Counted from the stretch's first letter, positions 1-6,634 are shown. The stretch: DNA of 10,331 nucleotides from Ignavibacteria bacterium UBA6688 (GCA_002454845.1 DKJQ01000220.1:1-10331), one strand, 5' to 3'. The notes: generated by a model not told the origin, from the letters alone. Made by a program: numbers and translations.

Positions 1-2
1 GG

Positions 3-590
3 GAGCGAAAGCTGAAACTCCCTTTCAACAGCATTCTCGGAACGGGATACAAATGCGGGGTTCCGATCTACACGTCTTCCCCGGGGGACAGTTCCATCGG
101 GATGAACGTGGCGGAGACGGCATTGATGCACGGAAACAAATGCCGCTTTGATGTGCTTGCGGATGTGAACGAGACCGCGGCAATCGTTCTCGAGGCGAAA
201 CAAACAGGGGGGAAGAGCGGTGTGCTGATTTTTGGGGGCGGTTCACCCAAGAATTTCATTCTTCAGACCGAGCCGCAGATTCAGGAAGTCTTGAAGATCA
301 ACGAAAAAGGGCACGATTTCTTTATTCAGTTCACCGATGCACGGCCGGATACAGGTGGACTTTCCGGCGCCACGCCATCCGAAGCGGTGAGCTGGGGGAA
401 GATCGATCCCGATAAGCTTCCGGATACCGTGGTGGCGTATGTCGATTCGACTATCGCAATGCCGGTGTTCACCTCCTATGCGCTGGCGAAGCGCAAACCA
501 CGCGCATTGAAGCAATTGTACCATAAACGTCCCGCCCTCATGCAACGGCTGCGCGTTGCGGCGGAGCGAGCAAGAAAGAAGACTGCATAA
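3..590 (+). CDS. Deoxyhypusine-synthase-like protein (probable homospermidine/polyamine synthase), 5' end missing
   Basis: The open frame enters from the left edge and supplies the last 195 residues, roughly the C-terminal half or more of a protein of about 310-380 residues. The family uses NAD to transfer an aminobutyl group from a polyamine. Eukaryotes and archaea modify eIF5A/aIF5A this way; bacteria lack that substrate, and bacterial members are thought to make homospermidine or a related polyamine (sometimes named SpeY). Visible motifs are TSSPGDSSIG (fragment residues 24-33), GGGSPKN and SEAVSWGK, whose lysine at fragment residue 133 (bases 399-401) matches the covalent-intermediate Lys329 of the human enzyme. 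Trp and Glu of that motif are kept. Aligned from memory, human Asp243, His288 and Asp316, which bind spermidine, become Met, Asn and Leu, supporting a different substrate. It ends 48 bases before the histone-like gene with no terminator between them, so the two may be co-transcribed. The family call is firm; the product is inferred. Confidence 0.9.
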   Translation, partial: ERKLKLPFNSILGTGYKCGVPIYTSSPGDSSIGMNVAETALMHGNKCRFDVLADVNETAAIVLEAKQTGGKSGVLIFGGGSPKNFILQTEPQIQEVLKINEKGHDFFIQFTDARPDTGGLSGATPSEAVSWGKIDPDKLPDTVVAYVDSTIAMPVFTSYALAKRKPRALKQLYHKRPALMQRLRVAAERARKKTA

Positions 591-638
591 CAACGATACC
601 AATTCATAACTCACCAGTACGATGAAAGGGGAAACGCT

Positions 639-851
639 ATGAATCGCTATCAGGAACTCTTAGACCTGATCCAGACATTTCAGAAGGACTTCGAAAAGTT
701 TTATCAAAAGGGGAACAAATCCGCAGGGACGCGCGTGCGCAAGCACATGGCCACGCTGAAGCGCAAAGCGCAGGAGATTCGGAATGAAGTGCAGGAGGTG
801 AAGGCGAAGATGACCGGTGATGAGCAGCCCGGCGGGGGAGAAGGAGCGTAA
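639..851 (+). CDS. Histone H1-like (Hc1-type) DNA-binding protein, 70 aa
   Basis: A small basic, helical protein. The core reads FEKFYQKGNKSAGTRVRKHM followed by a helix rich in Lys, Arg and Glu, the pattern of the bacterial histone H1-like family found widely in Bacteroidota and relatives. These proteins are thought to bind and compact the nucleoid. It lacks the long Lys/Ala-rich tail of the chlamydial Hc1 protein and ends in a short Gly-rich acidic tail (GGGEGA). The start is supported by AAAGGGG at 625-631, seven bases before the ATG. It lies 48 bases after the deoxyhypusine-synthase-like gene and is followed by a strong terminator, so it is probably the last gene of that transcript. Family assignment is from motif memory; the DNA-binding role is inferred from the family. 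Confidence 0.85.
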   Translation: MNRYQELLDLIQTFQKDFEKFYQKGNKSAGTRVRKHMATLKRKAQEIRNEVQEVKAKMTGDEQPGGGEGA

Positions 852-876
852 GAAGAGTTGTTTCCGAAAAGCACGG

Positions 877-920
877 CTCCGGTTTTTCTCCTGAAAGGGA
901 AAAAACCGGAGTTTTCATTT
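877..920 (+). terminator. Rho-independent terminator after the histone-like gene
   Basis: CTCCGGTTTTT (877-887) pairs perfectly with AAAAACCGGAG (901-911), giving an 11-bp stem with a 13-base loop, followed by TTTTCATTT (912-920). It starts 25 bases after the histone stop codon. The A/T half of the stem means it could also act on transcripts entering from the right, but no minus-strand gene is nearby. Confidence 0.85.
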
Positions 921-1163
921 CCGGCCTGAGGAGTTTTGAATCCTGGTTGCTTTTCTTTGCAAAAGAGGTACATTGATGCATGAACGATGAATATTCCGCT
1001 TCATGATCCGCACGTTTCCCGAGCCCCATCGTTGTGACAAGTCCATATCGTTTCACGCTCTTCATTGTTCCCGGCTGCCGGGCCGGATCGCGGCAACCGG
1101 TGTCCGAACCCTGATCCGCCAATACCCATCATACGCATGATCCCCTTCTCCCTGGTACCCGCT
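921..1163. other. Non-coding gap upstream of the GH20 gene
   Basis: This is the rest of the gap between the histone gene and the GH20 start. The ATG-initiated frames here close quickly. A weak promoter-like pair, TTGCTT (947-952) and TACATT (969-974) with a 16-base spacer, matches the consensus in only 3 and 4 of 6 positions. At 1070-1082 there is a GC-rich inverted repeat, CCCGGC-T-GCCGGG, that could be an operator or an RNA hairpin in the leader. A second 4-bp stem (1082-1085 with 1091-1094) overlaps it at base 1082. No RNA gene or repeat family was recognised. Confidence 0.4.
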
Positions 1164-3716
1164 ATGAAGAAACAAACCGCTCTCCTCGCCTCGCTGTTTT
1201 TCCTGGTTCCTGGTCTCCATGCACAGAATCAAATCGGGGGAGGGGCCCATCAACTTCGCGTCATTCCGCTTCCACAACACGTTGTGTCGAAAGCGGGATC
1301 TTTCAAGATTACCTCCCAGACGAGGATCGTTCTGGGGGAGGGGACCTCCCGGGAAGATCTCTTTGCCATAGAACAACTCAATGCGCATCTCAAGACGATC
1401 AGGAATGCAGAGTTGAAGGTTGTCCGCGAAGATAGATTGCGCGGAACCCCGGCGAACGTCATCCTTCTCGGTTCACCGAAGAGCAGGATCGCAAACGCAT
1501 GGCTGAAGTCCGGGGGCGAAACGCTTTTGCCGGAGATGAATCAGGAAGGCTATCTCCTCGGCGTCGATGCCCGGGGGATAACGATCATCGGCGCGTCAGC
1601 ACGGGGGAGATATTACGGGGTCATGTCGCTGCTCCAGTTGATCGAACGCGAGAAACGGAGCGTCATCGTACCGTTCCTGACGATCAGGGACTGGCCACAG
1701 TATAGCATGCGGGGGATCACCGACGACCTGAGTCGTGGACAGGTCTCAACGCTCGACAATTTCAAGAAGATTATCCGGTTCCTGGCAGCGCACAAATTGA
1801 ACACATACATGCCGTATCTGGAGGATCTCTTCGTCTTTCAAAATCACCCGAAGTTCGGTCGCGGCCGGGGAGCCTTGACAGCTGCCGAAGTGAAGGAGCT
1901 GGATGCCTTTGCGAAGCGCCACCATGTCGAGATCATCCCAATCTTCCAAACGCTGGGACATTGGGAAAACGCCCTGATCCAGCCTGAGTATGCGCCGTAT
2001 GCGGAATTCCCCGGCGCACATACGTTGAACGTGTCGGATGAACAGGTCTATGCGATGCTTGACGAAATGATTGGCGAACTATCGGCCGTCTTCAGCTCGC
2101 CCTACTTTCATATAGCGGCAGACGAGTCGTGGGACGTCGGGCTGGGGGCCAACAGGGATCGTGTCGCCCGGAGCGACCTTGCTACGGTGCATGCCGAGCA
2201 TTACAAACGGGTGTTTGAAATTTTGAAAAAGTACAAGAAGAAACCAATGATGTACGGCGACATCATCCTGAATAACCCGACCATTCTGGAAAAGATCCCC
2301 AAGGACGTCGTCATCGTGGATTGGCGGTATGGCGCGAGCGACCGGTATTCGGGTCCTGCTATTTTGAACCAGGCCGGCTTCCCGTACGTCGTCTCCCCCG
2401 CGGTCTGGTCCTTCACTGGCCCGTTTCCCCAGTACCTCAATACGACGGTCAATGTTCAGAATTTCAGCCGTGAAGGGTTCAACAACGGCTCGCTCGGGTT
2501 GATGACCTCCAACTGGAACGATCACGGCGGCGAGGCGCTGCGTGAGTTGAATTACTACGGGTATGCATGGACCGCCGAGTGTGCGTGGCGACCTCTCGGT
2601 TCAGATGGAGGGACATTTGACGATCGTTATTTCACGAACTCGTTCGGGAACGAAAAAGCGGGACGAACCGCGAGGACGATTTATACACTCCTCTCCAATC
2701 CATTAAACCAGATGCACTGGTTTGAATTATGGCGACACCCGATGCTGCCTCTCCGTACCTCGTCCACGAATTACTGGATGAGAGTGCAGAGCATCGAATC
2801 GAGTATGCCGCTTGTCCACTCCCTGATCGGAGAGTTGCGCCACCAGGCTTCGTCGGGTACGGACCAAATCCCGTACCTTCAATTTGTTGCGGATCTGAAC
2901 CTGTGGTATGCGGCCAAGGTACGGGTGGGGGAGCAGATCAAACGTACGGTGCGCGATACGGTTCGTCTCCCGACCGACTCCGCGCGGGGAGCGTTGAAAG
3001 AACTTGCACGATCCATCATCGCCGACTTGAAACTCCGGCGCAATGAGTTCCGGACCCTCTGGGTTGCCACCAACCGTGAGGCGAACCTGCAGTGGCTCCT
3101 GTTGCGCTACGACCGGCAGGCGGACTACTGGCAGGAGACGATCGGGGAGCTTGAGAAGACAGGCTCCATCACGGAACCTTTGATCGAAAGTCAATGGCTC
3201 TATCACCCGGATGCAAACCCAGGGCGCCGCGACTCTGCGGCACTCCAGGTGCCCAAAGCCTTCTTCCGAAAATCGTTCAGACTCGATACGATGCCGGAGA
3301 GCGCGAAACTTCAACTCATCGGGGACACGCATGCGCGGATCTGGGTGAATGGCGCGGAGGTGGGGGAAGTGTCGGCACGCCGCTCCCTGTCTTTGATCGT
3401 GGAGCATGAACGGATCAAACAATGGAATATTATGCCCCTCCTCAAACAGGGGACGAATGTCATTGCGGTCGAGGGGGGAAACTACAACCGCTTTGGATCG
3501 GCAGGGTTCAATGCGTACCTGGAGGTCCGGAATGGATCGGTCACGGGGAAGATCGTTTCTGATTCCACGTGGACCGTTTCGGAAGATCCGGATGCAGGAT
3601 GGCAGTCGGTTGAGTTCAGCGACCGTGCCTGGAGAGGGGCCGCGGCGAAATCATACCCATTTCCGATCGTGCGGCCGAACTTCGAAACAGGCCGTCTTTC
3701 GTGGATTGAGCAGTAG
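1164..3716 (+). CDS. Secreted GH20 family beta-N-acetylhexosaminidase with C-terminal sugar-binding-like domain
   Basis: The product has 850 residues. The frame is open from a TTG at 1065, but I start at the ATG at 1164 because it gives a classic signal peptide, MKKQTALLASLFFLVPGLHA, with cleavage near residue 20 and export to the periplasm or outside. No clear ribosome binding site precedes it; an ATG at 1137 is the alternative. Residues about 28-170 resemble the GH20 N-terminal (GH20b) domain (LRVIPLPQHV). The catalytic barrel begins near RDWPQYSMRG, with a likely substrate-binding Arg183, then IIPIFQTLGHWENAL and FHIAADESWDVG, whose Asp320-Glu321 match the GH20 catalytic pair used in substrate-assisted cleavage of terminal N-acetylhexosamines. 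QTLGHWE recalls the hexosaminidase-D branch. A helical region follows, then from about residue 700 a beta-sandwich region (KAFFRKSF, ARIWVNG) like the sugar-binding domain of GH2 enzymes. Its substrate cannot be named. The closely following tonB gene has its own ribosome binding site. Confidence 0.88.
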   Translation: MKKQTALLASLFFLVPGLHAQNQIGGGAHQLRVIPLPQHVVSKAGSFKITSQTRIVLGEGTSREDLFAIEQLNAHLKTIRNAELKVVREDRLRGTPANVILLGSPKSRIANAWLKSGGETLLPEMNQEGYLLGVDARGITIIGASARGRYYGVMSLLQLIEREKRSVIVPFLTIRDWPQYSMRGITDDLSRGQVSTLDNFKKIIRFLAAHKLNTYMPYLEDLFVFQNHPKFGRGRGALTAAEVKELDAFAKRHHVEIIPIFQTLGHWENALIQPEYAPYAEFPGAHTLNVSDEQVYAMLDEMIGELSAVFSSPYFHIAADESWDVGLGANRDRVARSDLATVHAEHYKRVFEILKKYKKKPMMYGDIILNNPTILEKIPKDVVIVDWRYGASDRYSGPAILNQAGFPYVVSPAVWSFTGPFPQYLNTTVNVQNFSREGFNNGSLGLMTSNWNDHGGEALRELNYYGYAWTAECAWRPLGSDGGTFDDRYFTNSFGNEKAGRTARTIYTLLSNPLNQMHWFELWRHPMLPLRTSSTNYWMRVQSIESSMPLVHSLIGELRHQASSGTDQIPYLQFVADLNLWYAAKVRVGEQIKRTVRDTVRLPTDSARGALKELARSIIADLKLRRNEFRTLWVATNREANLQWLLLRYDRQADYWQETIGELEKTGSITEPLIESQWLYHPDANPGRRDSAALQVPKAFFRKSFRLDTMPESAKLQLIGDTHARIWVNGAEVGEVSARRSLSLIVEHERIKQWNIMPLLKQGTNVIAVEGGNYNRFGSAGFNAYLEVRNGSVTGKIVSDSTWTVSEDPDAGWQSVEFSDRAWRGAAAKSYPFPIVRPNFETGRLSWIEQ

Positions 3717-3723
3717 CGTTTCC

Positions 3724-3752
3724 CCCTGGTACCAGGGCCTTGATCCCAAGGC
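3724..3752 (+). terminator. Tandem inverted repeats just after the GH20 stop; possible weak terminator
   Basis: CCCTGGTACCAGGG (3724-3737) is a perfect 14-base palindrome starting 8 bases after the stop codon. It abuts a second hairpin, GCCTTG-ATCC-CAAGGC (3737-3752), with which it shares base 3737. The following TGAAACCTTTCC is not a good U tract, so termination is uncertain. The pair could instead stabilise the 3' end of the GH20 transcript or be a protein-binding site upstream of tonB. Confidence 0.4.
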
Positions 3753-3795
3753 TGAAACCTTTCCCCGCTTATGCTCGTCTTAGGGTTGTAAGATC

Positions 3796-3804
3796 AAAGG
3801 AGGG
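3796..3804 (+). promoter_or_regulatory. Strong ribosome binding site deciding the tonB start
   Basis: AAAGGAGGG ends 7 bases before the ATG at 3812 and is a near-perfect match to the anti-Shine-Dalgarno end of 16S rRNA. It selects 3812 over the upstream in-frame start at 3740, whose extra 24 residues look like translated leader. Confidence 0.85.
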
Positions 3805-3811
3805 ATTCACG

Positions 3812-4528
3812 ATGGTGCTGGATAAATACAAAGACCCATTTCTGGGGAGGATGCGAAGACCGGAAGGGCTGGCGCCAAAGTTCACCCGCCCGTACCAACG
3901 GACCCTCGGCGCCCATCCGAAGGTTATTTTTGAGGCTTCCCTCGCCGTCTCGCTCTTACTGGTCATTTCCGGGTTTGTGTTCTTCCCCGAGTCGGGTGAA
4001 ACATCCCGGATTTCCTCGTTCACACAGGAGATGGTGAAGGTGGAGGATGTGGATGTTACCCGGCAACTGGACCGCCCACCGCCGCCCCCGCGGCCGCTCG
4101 TCCCCATCGAAGCTCCATCGGACGAGGTTCTGGATGATGTGACGATCCGGGACACGGAGTTGAACGTCGCGGAAACCGTCGCCCCCCCTCCTCCAAAGGT
4201 GGAGGATGATGAGGCGGAATACTTCATCGCGGTGGAGGAAATGCCTGAGCTGAAGGGTGGGATGGAGGCTATCATGCGGAACCTCGTGTATCCCGAACTC
4301 GCGATCCGGGCAGGCTTGCAGGGGGTGGTGTACGTTGTGGCCTTTGTCAATGAAAAAGGGGATGTCGACCGGGCCGAGGTTTTGAAGGGGATCGGCGGCG
4401 GTTGCAATGAAGCAGCCCTCGAAGCGGTGAAAAAGGCCAAATTCATCCCTGGCCGTCAACGGGGAAGACCGATGAAAACGCGCGTTTCCATCCCGATACG
4501 GTTTAATCTTACGACTTCGCGTGGGTGA
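3812..4528 (+). CDS. tonB: TonB-family energy transducer
   Basis: A 238-residue inner-membrane protein. Residues 1-37 are a basic cytoplasmic segment, 38-58 one membrane helix (VIFEASLAVSLLLVISGFVFF), and 59-144 a periplasmic linker with proline runs (RPPPPPRPLVPIEAP, APPPPK) and acidic stretches. Residues about 145-233 are the TonB C-terminal domain: ELKGGMEAIMRNLVYPELA, GLQGVVYVVAFVNEKGDV, then a helix and FIPGRQRGRPMKTRVSIPI. TonB carries energy from the ExbB/ExbD proton channel to outer-membrane receptors for iron complexes, vitamin B12 or glycans. No exbB, exbD or receptor gene is in the window, so its partners are elsewhere. The domain form (KGGMEAI, YPE.A..AG..G.V, GGGCNEAAL) is the one common in Bacteroidota and Ignavibacteriota. 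The cytoplasmic head is longer than in E. coli TonB, where the helix lies at the extreme N terminus. Confidence 0.92.
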   Translation: MVLDKYKDPFLGRMRRPEGLAPKFTRPYQRTLGAHPKVIFEASLAVSLLLVISGFVFFPESGETSRISSFTQEMVKVEDVDVTRQLDRPPPPPRPLVPIEAPSDEVLDDVTIRDTELNVAETVAPPPPKVEDDEAEYFIAVEEMPELKGGMEAIMRNLVYPELAIRAGLQGVVYVVAFVNEKGDVDRAEVLKGIGGGCNEAALEAVKKAKFIPGRQRGRPMKTRVSIPIRFNLTTSRG

Positions 4529-4561
4529 ACTGCTTGGGTAAGCGCGCATGCATTCTGGCGC

Positions 4562-4606
4562 AGGCCCAAGTTGGAGAATGCTGTCGCATTCTTCAGTTCT
4601 AGGCCT
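4562..4606 (+). terminator. Large hairpin after tonB, candidate terminator
   Basis: An inner stem, AGAATGC (4575-4581) with GCATTCT (4586-4592) around the loop TGTC, extends through further pairs including two G-U. It is enclosed by AGGCC (4562-4566) pairing with GGCCT (4602-4606). A short T run follows after several other bases (TGTTTT, 4612-4617), so it is weaker than a textbook terminator. It lies about 35 bases after the tonB stop and just before the antiporter promoter. Confidence 0.5.
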
Positions 4607-4615
4607 CCGGCTGTT

Positions 4616-4644
4616 TTGCAAGTCAGATTAAATTCCGTTATACT
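4616..4644 (+). promoter_or_regulatory. Sigma-70-like promoter for the antiporter gene
   Basis: TTGCAA (4616-4621, 4 of 6 matches to TTGACA) and TATACT (4639-4644, 5 of 6 matches to TATAAT) are separated by the ideal 17 bases. Transcription would start near 4651, giving a leader of about 57 bases before the ATG at 4708. It lies directly after the candidate tonB terminator, as expected for a new transcription unit. Confidence 0.6.
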
Positions 4645-4707
4645 CCTCTCGATTCATTCCTTATTTCATCATCCCATTCCTCCTTCACAAAGCTCAACCC
4701 TGGTTTC

Positions 4708-6123
4708 ATGACCTACGGCTGGCTCTCGATTCTCCCTCCGCTTCTTGCCATCATTCTTGCCATCTGGACACGCCAGGTTTTTCTCTCCCTCTTTCTCGGC
4801 ATCTGGGCGGGCTGGACGATCCTTTCCGGGGGGAATATTCTCACGGGACTTGTGTCCGGCATCCAGGCTTGTGTCGATGTGTTCAAAGACGCCGGGAATA
4901 CGAGGGTCATTATCTTCTCGGCGCTGATTGGCGCGCTCATTACCCTGACACAACGTTCTGGCGGCGTGCAGGGATTCGTGGAATGGATTCAGCGCAAGAA
5001 CCTTGTCCGTTCCCCCCGTGGAGCCGCCATCCTCGCCTGGCTGGTCGGGATGTCCATCTTTATAGAGTCGAGCATCACGTGCCTGGTCACGGGAGCGGTG
5101 TCGCGGCCGTTGTTTGAACGGTTCCGTCTTTCCCGTGAAAAGCTTGCCTACATCTGTGATTCCACCTCCGCCCCCGTGTGCATCCTGATCCCGTTGAATG
5201 CCTGGGGGGCCTACGTTTTGGGGTTGCTCGCACGGGAGGGGGTGGAAAAACCGCTCTCCGTTTTCTTTGAAACGATCCCATTGAATTTTTACGCAATCCT
5301 GGCTGTTGGAATGGTGACCTTCATAACCTTTTCGTTCCGCGACTTCGGTCCCATGAAGAAGGCTGAAACACGAGCCCGCGAAACGGGAAAAACGATTGCG
5401 GACGGCTCCACCCCGGTGATTTCGGAAGAAACGCTCGCGATGGAAGCAAAAGAAGGAATTCCATTTCGCGCCGTCAATATGATTCTGCCTGTCGTGTCCA
5501 TGATCGCGATGATGCCGGTGAGCCTCTATATTACGGGGGACGGGGACATTACGGCAGGCTCTGGTTCAACCTCCGTCCTGTGGTCCGTGCTTGCGGCTCT
5601 GTTCGTGGCGGGCGTACTGACGGTGGGGCAGAAGATCCTGTCAGTCAGAGAAGTGGTGGACTTGTCGTTGAAAGGGATGGGGGGACTCATCCCGCTCGGG
5701 ATTTTGATGAACTTCGCCTTCGCTATCGGTGATACCAGCAAGGCGCTGGGTACCGGTTTGTATGTCGCCTCCCTGGCGCAGGAGGCCCTGAGTCCGATGG
5801 TGGTGGCACCTCTTCTGTTCATCACCTCCTCTTTTATAGCCTTCTCCACCGGAACGAGCTGGGGGACTTTTGCGATCATGATGCCGATCGCAGTCCCGAC
5901 GGCCGGACTCATGGAGGCGAACCTTGCTCTTTGCGTCGCGGCAGTGTTGAGTGGAGGGGTGTTTGGGGATCATACCTCACCGATTTCCGATACGACCTTG
6001 GTTTCCTCCATGGCCGCCGCCAGCGACCACATTGACCATGTGAAGACCCAACTCCCGTACGCCCTCGCCGCGGGCGCGGGGGCCACCCTCCTCTTCGGTC
6101 TCTTCGGCATTCTCCTGCACTAA
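4708..6123 (+). CDS. NhaC-family Na+/H+ antiporter
   Basis: The 471-residue product is an inner-membrane carrier with about 10-12 hydrophobic segments. Family marks are the N-terminal WLSILPPLLAIILAIWTRQV, the conserved IESSITCLVTGAVSRPLFERF and CDSTSAPVCILIPLNAWGAY, and near the end SGGVFGDHTSPISDTT (Asp421-His422, Asp428). The related motifs CDSTSAP and GDHTSP, one in each half, reflect the internal two-fold repeat of this superfamily. A polar cytoplasmic loop of about 45 residues (KKAETRARETGKTI and following) splits the halves. Members export Na+ for H+; close relatives exchange organic acids such as malate and lactate, so the substrate is not certain. The ATG at 4708 is the first start in the frame and leads straight into the first membrane helix; no clear ribosome binding site precedes it. 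It appears to be transcribed alone from the promoter at 4616-4644. Confidence 0.9.
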   Translation: MTYGWLSILPPLLAIILAIWTRQVFLSLFLGIWAGWTILSGGNILTGLVSGIQACVDVFKDAGNTRVIIFSALIGALITLTQRSGGVQGFVEWIQRKNLVRSPRGAAILAWLVGMSIFIESSITCLVTGAVSRPLFERFRLSREKLAYICDSTSAPVCILIPLNAWGAYVLGLLAREGVEKPLSVFFETIPLNFYAILAVGMVTFITFSFRDFGPMKKAETRARETGKTIADGSTPVISEETLAMEAKEGIPFRAVNMILPVVSMIAMMPVSLYITGDGDITAGSGSTSVLWSVLAALFVAGVLTVGQKILSVREVVDLSLKGMGGLIPLGILMNFAFAIGDTSKALGTGLYVASLAQEALSPMVVAPLLFITSSFIAFSTGTSWGTFAIMMPIAVPTAGLMEANLALCVAAVLSGGVFGDHTSPISDTTLVSSMAAASDHIDHVKTQLPYALAAGAGATLLFGLFGILLH

Positions 6124-6181
6124 GTCGTCCCCTCCTGCCTTCGGGATGAAAAAAAATTCACCGATTTTTTCCTGCGCATGA

Positions 6182-6210
6182 TGGAAAAAGACGATTCCGC
6201 GTGCTATATT
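6182..6210 (+). promoter_or_regulatory. Probable promoter (extended -10) for the small membrane protein gene
   Basis: TATATT (6205-6210, 5 of 6 matches) is preceded by TG at 6202-6203, forming an extended -10. TGGAAA (6182-6187, 4 of 6) lies 17 bases upstream. The predicted start near 6217 excludes an in-frame alternative start at 6215 and leaves a leader of about 73 bases before the ATG at 6290. Confidence 0.5.
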
Positions 6211-6245
6211 CCAATTGTCAGCTCACGCGAAAGAGCCATGCTGTT

Positions 6246-6271
6246 CTCCCGTTACCTTCCTGGAACGGGAG
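6246..6271 (+). promoter_or_regulatory. Leader hairpin just upstream of the small membrane protein gene
   Basis: CTCCCGTT (6246-6253) pairs perfectly with AACGGGAG (6264-6271), an 8-bp stem with a 10-base loop containing CCTTCC. The G-rich ribosome binding region GGGGGGA (6280-6286) lies 8 bases after the stem and could pair with the loop pyrimidines. No U tract follows, so it is not a usual terminator. A role in mRNA stability or translation control is possible but unproven. Confidence 0.45.
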
Positions 6272-6289
6272 CTGTTGTCGGGGGGATCC

Positions 6290-6463
6290 ATGAAGAAATA
6301 TATTTTGTTCGGTGTTGTTGCCGGTGTAACGATTTCGGCACTCGCCATGTTTTTCCGCCGCCGCTCGTTGAACGGTTTGGAGTTCAACGGGTTTTTCGAT
6401 TCATCCACGGTGGCGGATGATCTGTTCGGCGATGCGTTCGAGGAGTTGCCGGACCGGCCATAA
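6290..6463 (+). CDS. Small single-pass membrane protein of unknown function, 57 aa
   Basis: The protein starts MKKYILFGVVAGVTISALAMFF (one helix, about residues 4-22), followed at once by three arginines. By the positive-inside rule the acidic C-terminal tail (DDLFGDAFEELPDRP) should lie in the cytoplasm. The helix could instead be read as a signal peptide, but no small-residue cleavage site precedes the arginines. The frame is open from 6215, but the ATG at 6290 is preferred because GGGGGGA sits four bases before it, the predicted transcript start is near 6217, and the hydrophobic segment begins there. I recognise no family. It has its own promoter, leader hairpin and probable terminator, so it looks like a one-gene unit. 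It is called a gene from the ribosome binding site and composition only. Confidence 0.65.
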   Translation: MKKYILFGVVAGVTISALAMFFRRRSLNGLEFNGFFDSSTVADDLFGDAFEELPDRP

Positions 6464-6494
6464 GGTAAACCGGTTGTCCCTCTTTGCGTTCACA

Positions 6495-6526
6495 GTGTCC
6501 GCACCGTGCGGGCACTCCTTCCTTTG
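6495..6526 (+). terminator. Probable terminator after the small membrane protein gene
   Basis: GTGTCCGC (6495-6502) pairs with GCGGGCAC (6508-6515) around the loop ACCGT, one G-U pair included. A pyrimidine/T-rich run, TCCTTCCTTTG, follows. It begins 31 bases after the stop codon of the small gene. Confidence 0.55.
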
Positions 6527-6550
6527 AACCAACCCCACGGGTTTTGACGA

Positions 6551-6634
6551 GAACGCCAGGGTTTCGTTCTGAGACATTTCAGAGCGAATGGTGTGCTCTG
6601 TACCGGCGTTCCGTTCGTTCGTAAAAAGCGGTAC
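6551..6634 (+). promoter_or_regulatory. Structured region upstream of the helicase-like gene, with overlapping alternative pairings
   Basis: A 10-bp hairpin, TTCGTTCTGA (6563-6572) with TCAGAGCGAA (6579-6588), loop GACATT and one G-U pair, is enclosed by GAACGCC (6551-6557) pairing with GGCGTTC (6605-6611). A second pairing, GTACCG (6600-6605) with CGGTAC (6629-6634), shares base 6605 and crowds the outer stem, so the two may be alternatives. It lies about 100 bases before the helicase ATG. No known riboswitch class was recognised, and no convincing promoter was seen between 6527 and 6731. Confidence 0.4.

Noticed and set aside
1065..1163. Upstream extension of the GH20 reading frame from a TTG at 1065
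   Set aside because: The extra 33 residues are Pro/Arg-rich, would bury the signal peptide and include a GC-rich inverted repeat. The ATG at 1164 gives a textbook signal sequence.
2727..3422. Long minus-strand open frame (231 codons) inside the GH20 gene
   Set aside because: It is antisense to a clearly coding region, Arg/His/Pro-rich and without motifs; a frame shadow of GC-rich coding DNA.
3956..4621. Minus-strand 221-codon open frame opposite tonB
   Set aside because: It is antisense to the well-supported TonB domain and has no recognisable features.
6137..6170. Possible terminator after the antiporter: a UUCG-type loop and an A8/T6 pairing
   Set aside because: The UUCG loop closes only two pairs before a mismatch, and the other stem is all A-T apart from one end pair. 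It is too weak to call, though the T6 run may help termination.
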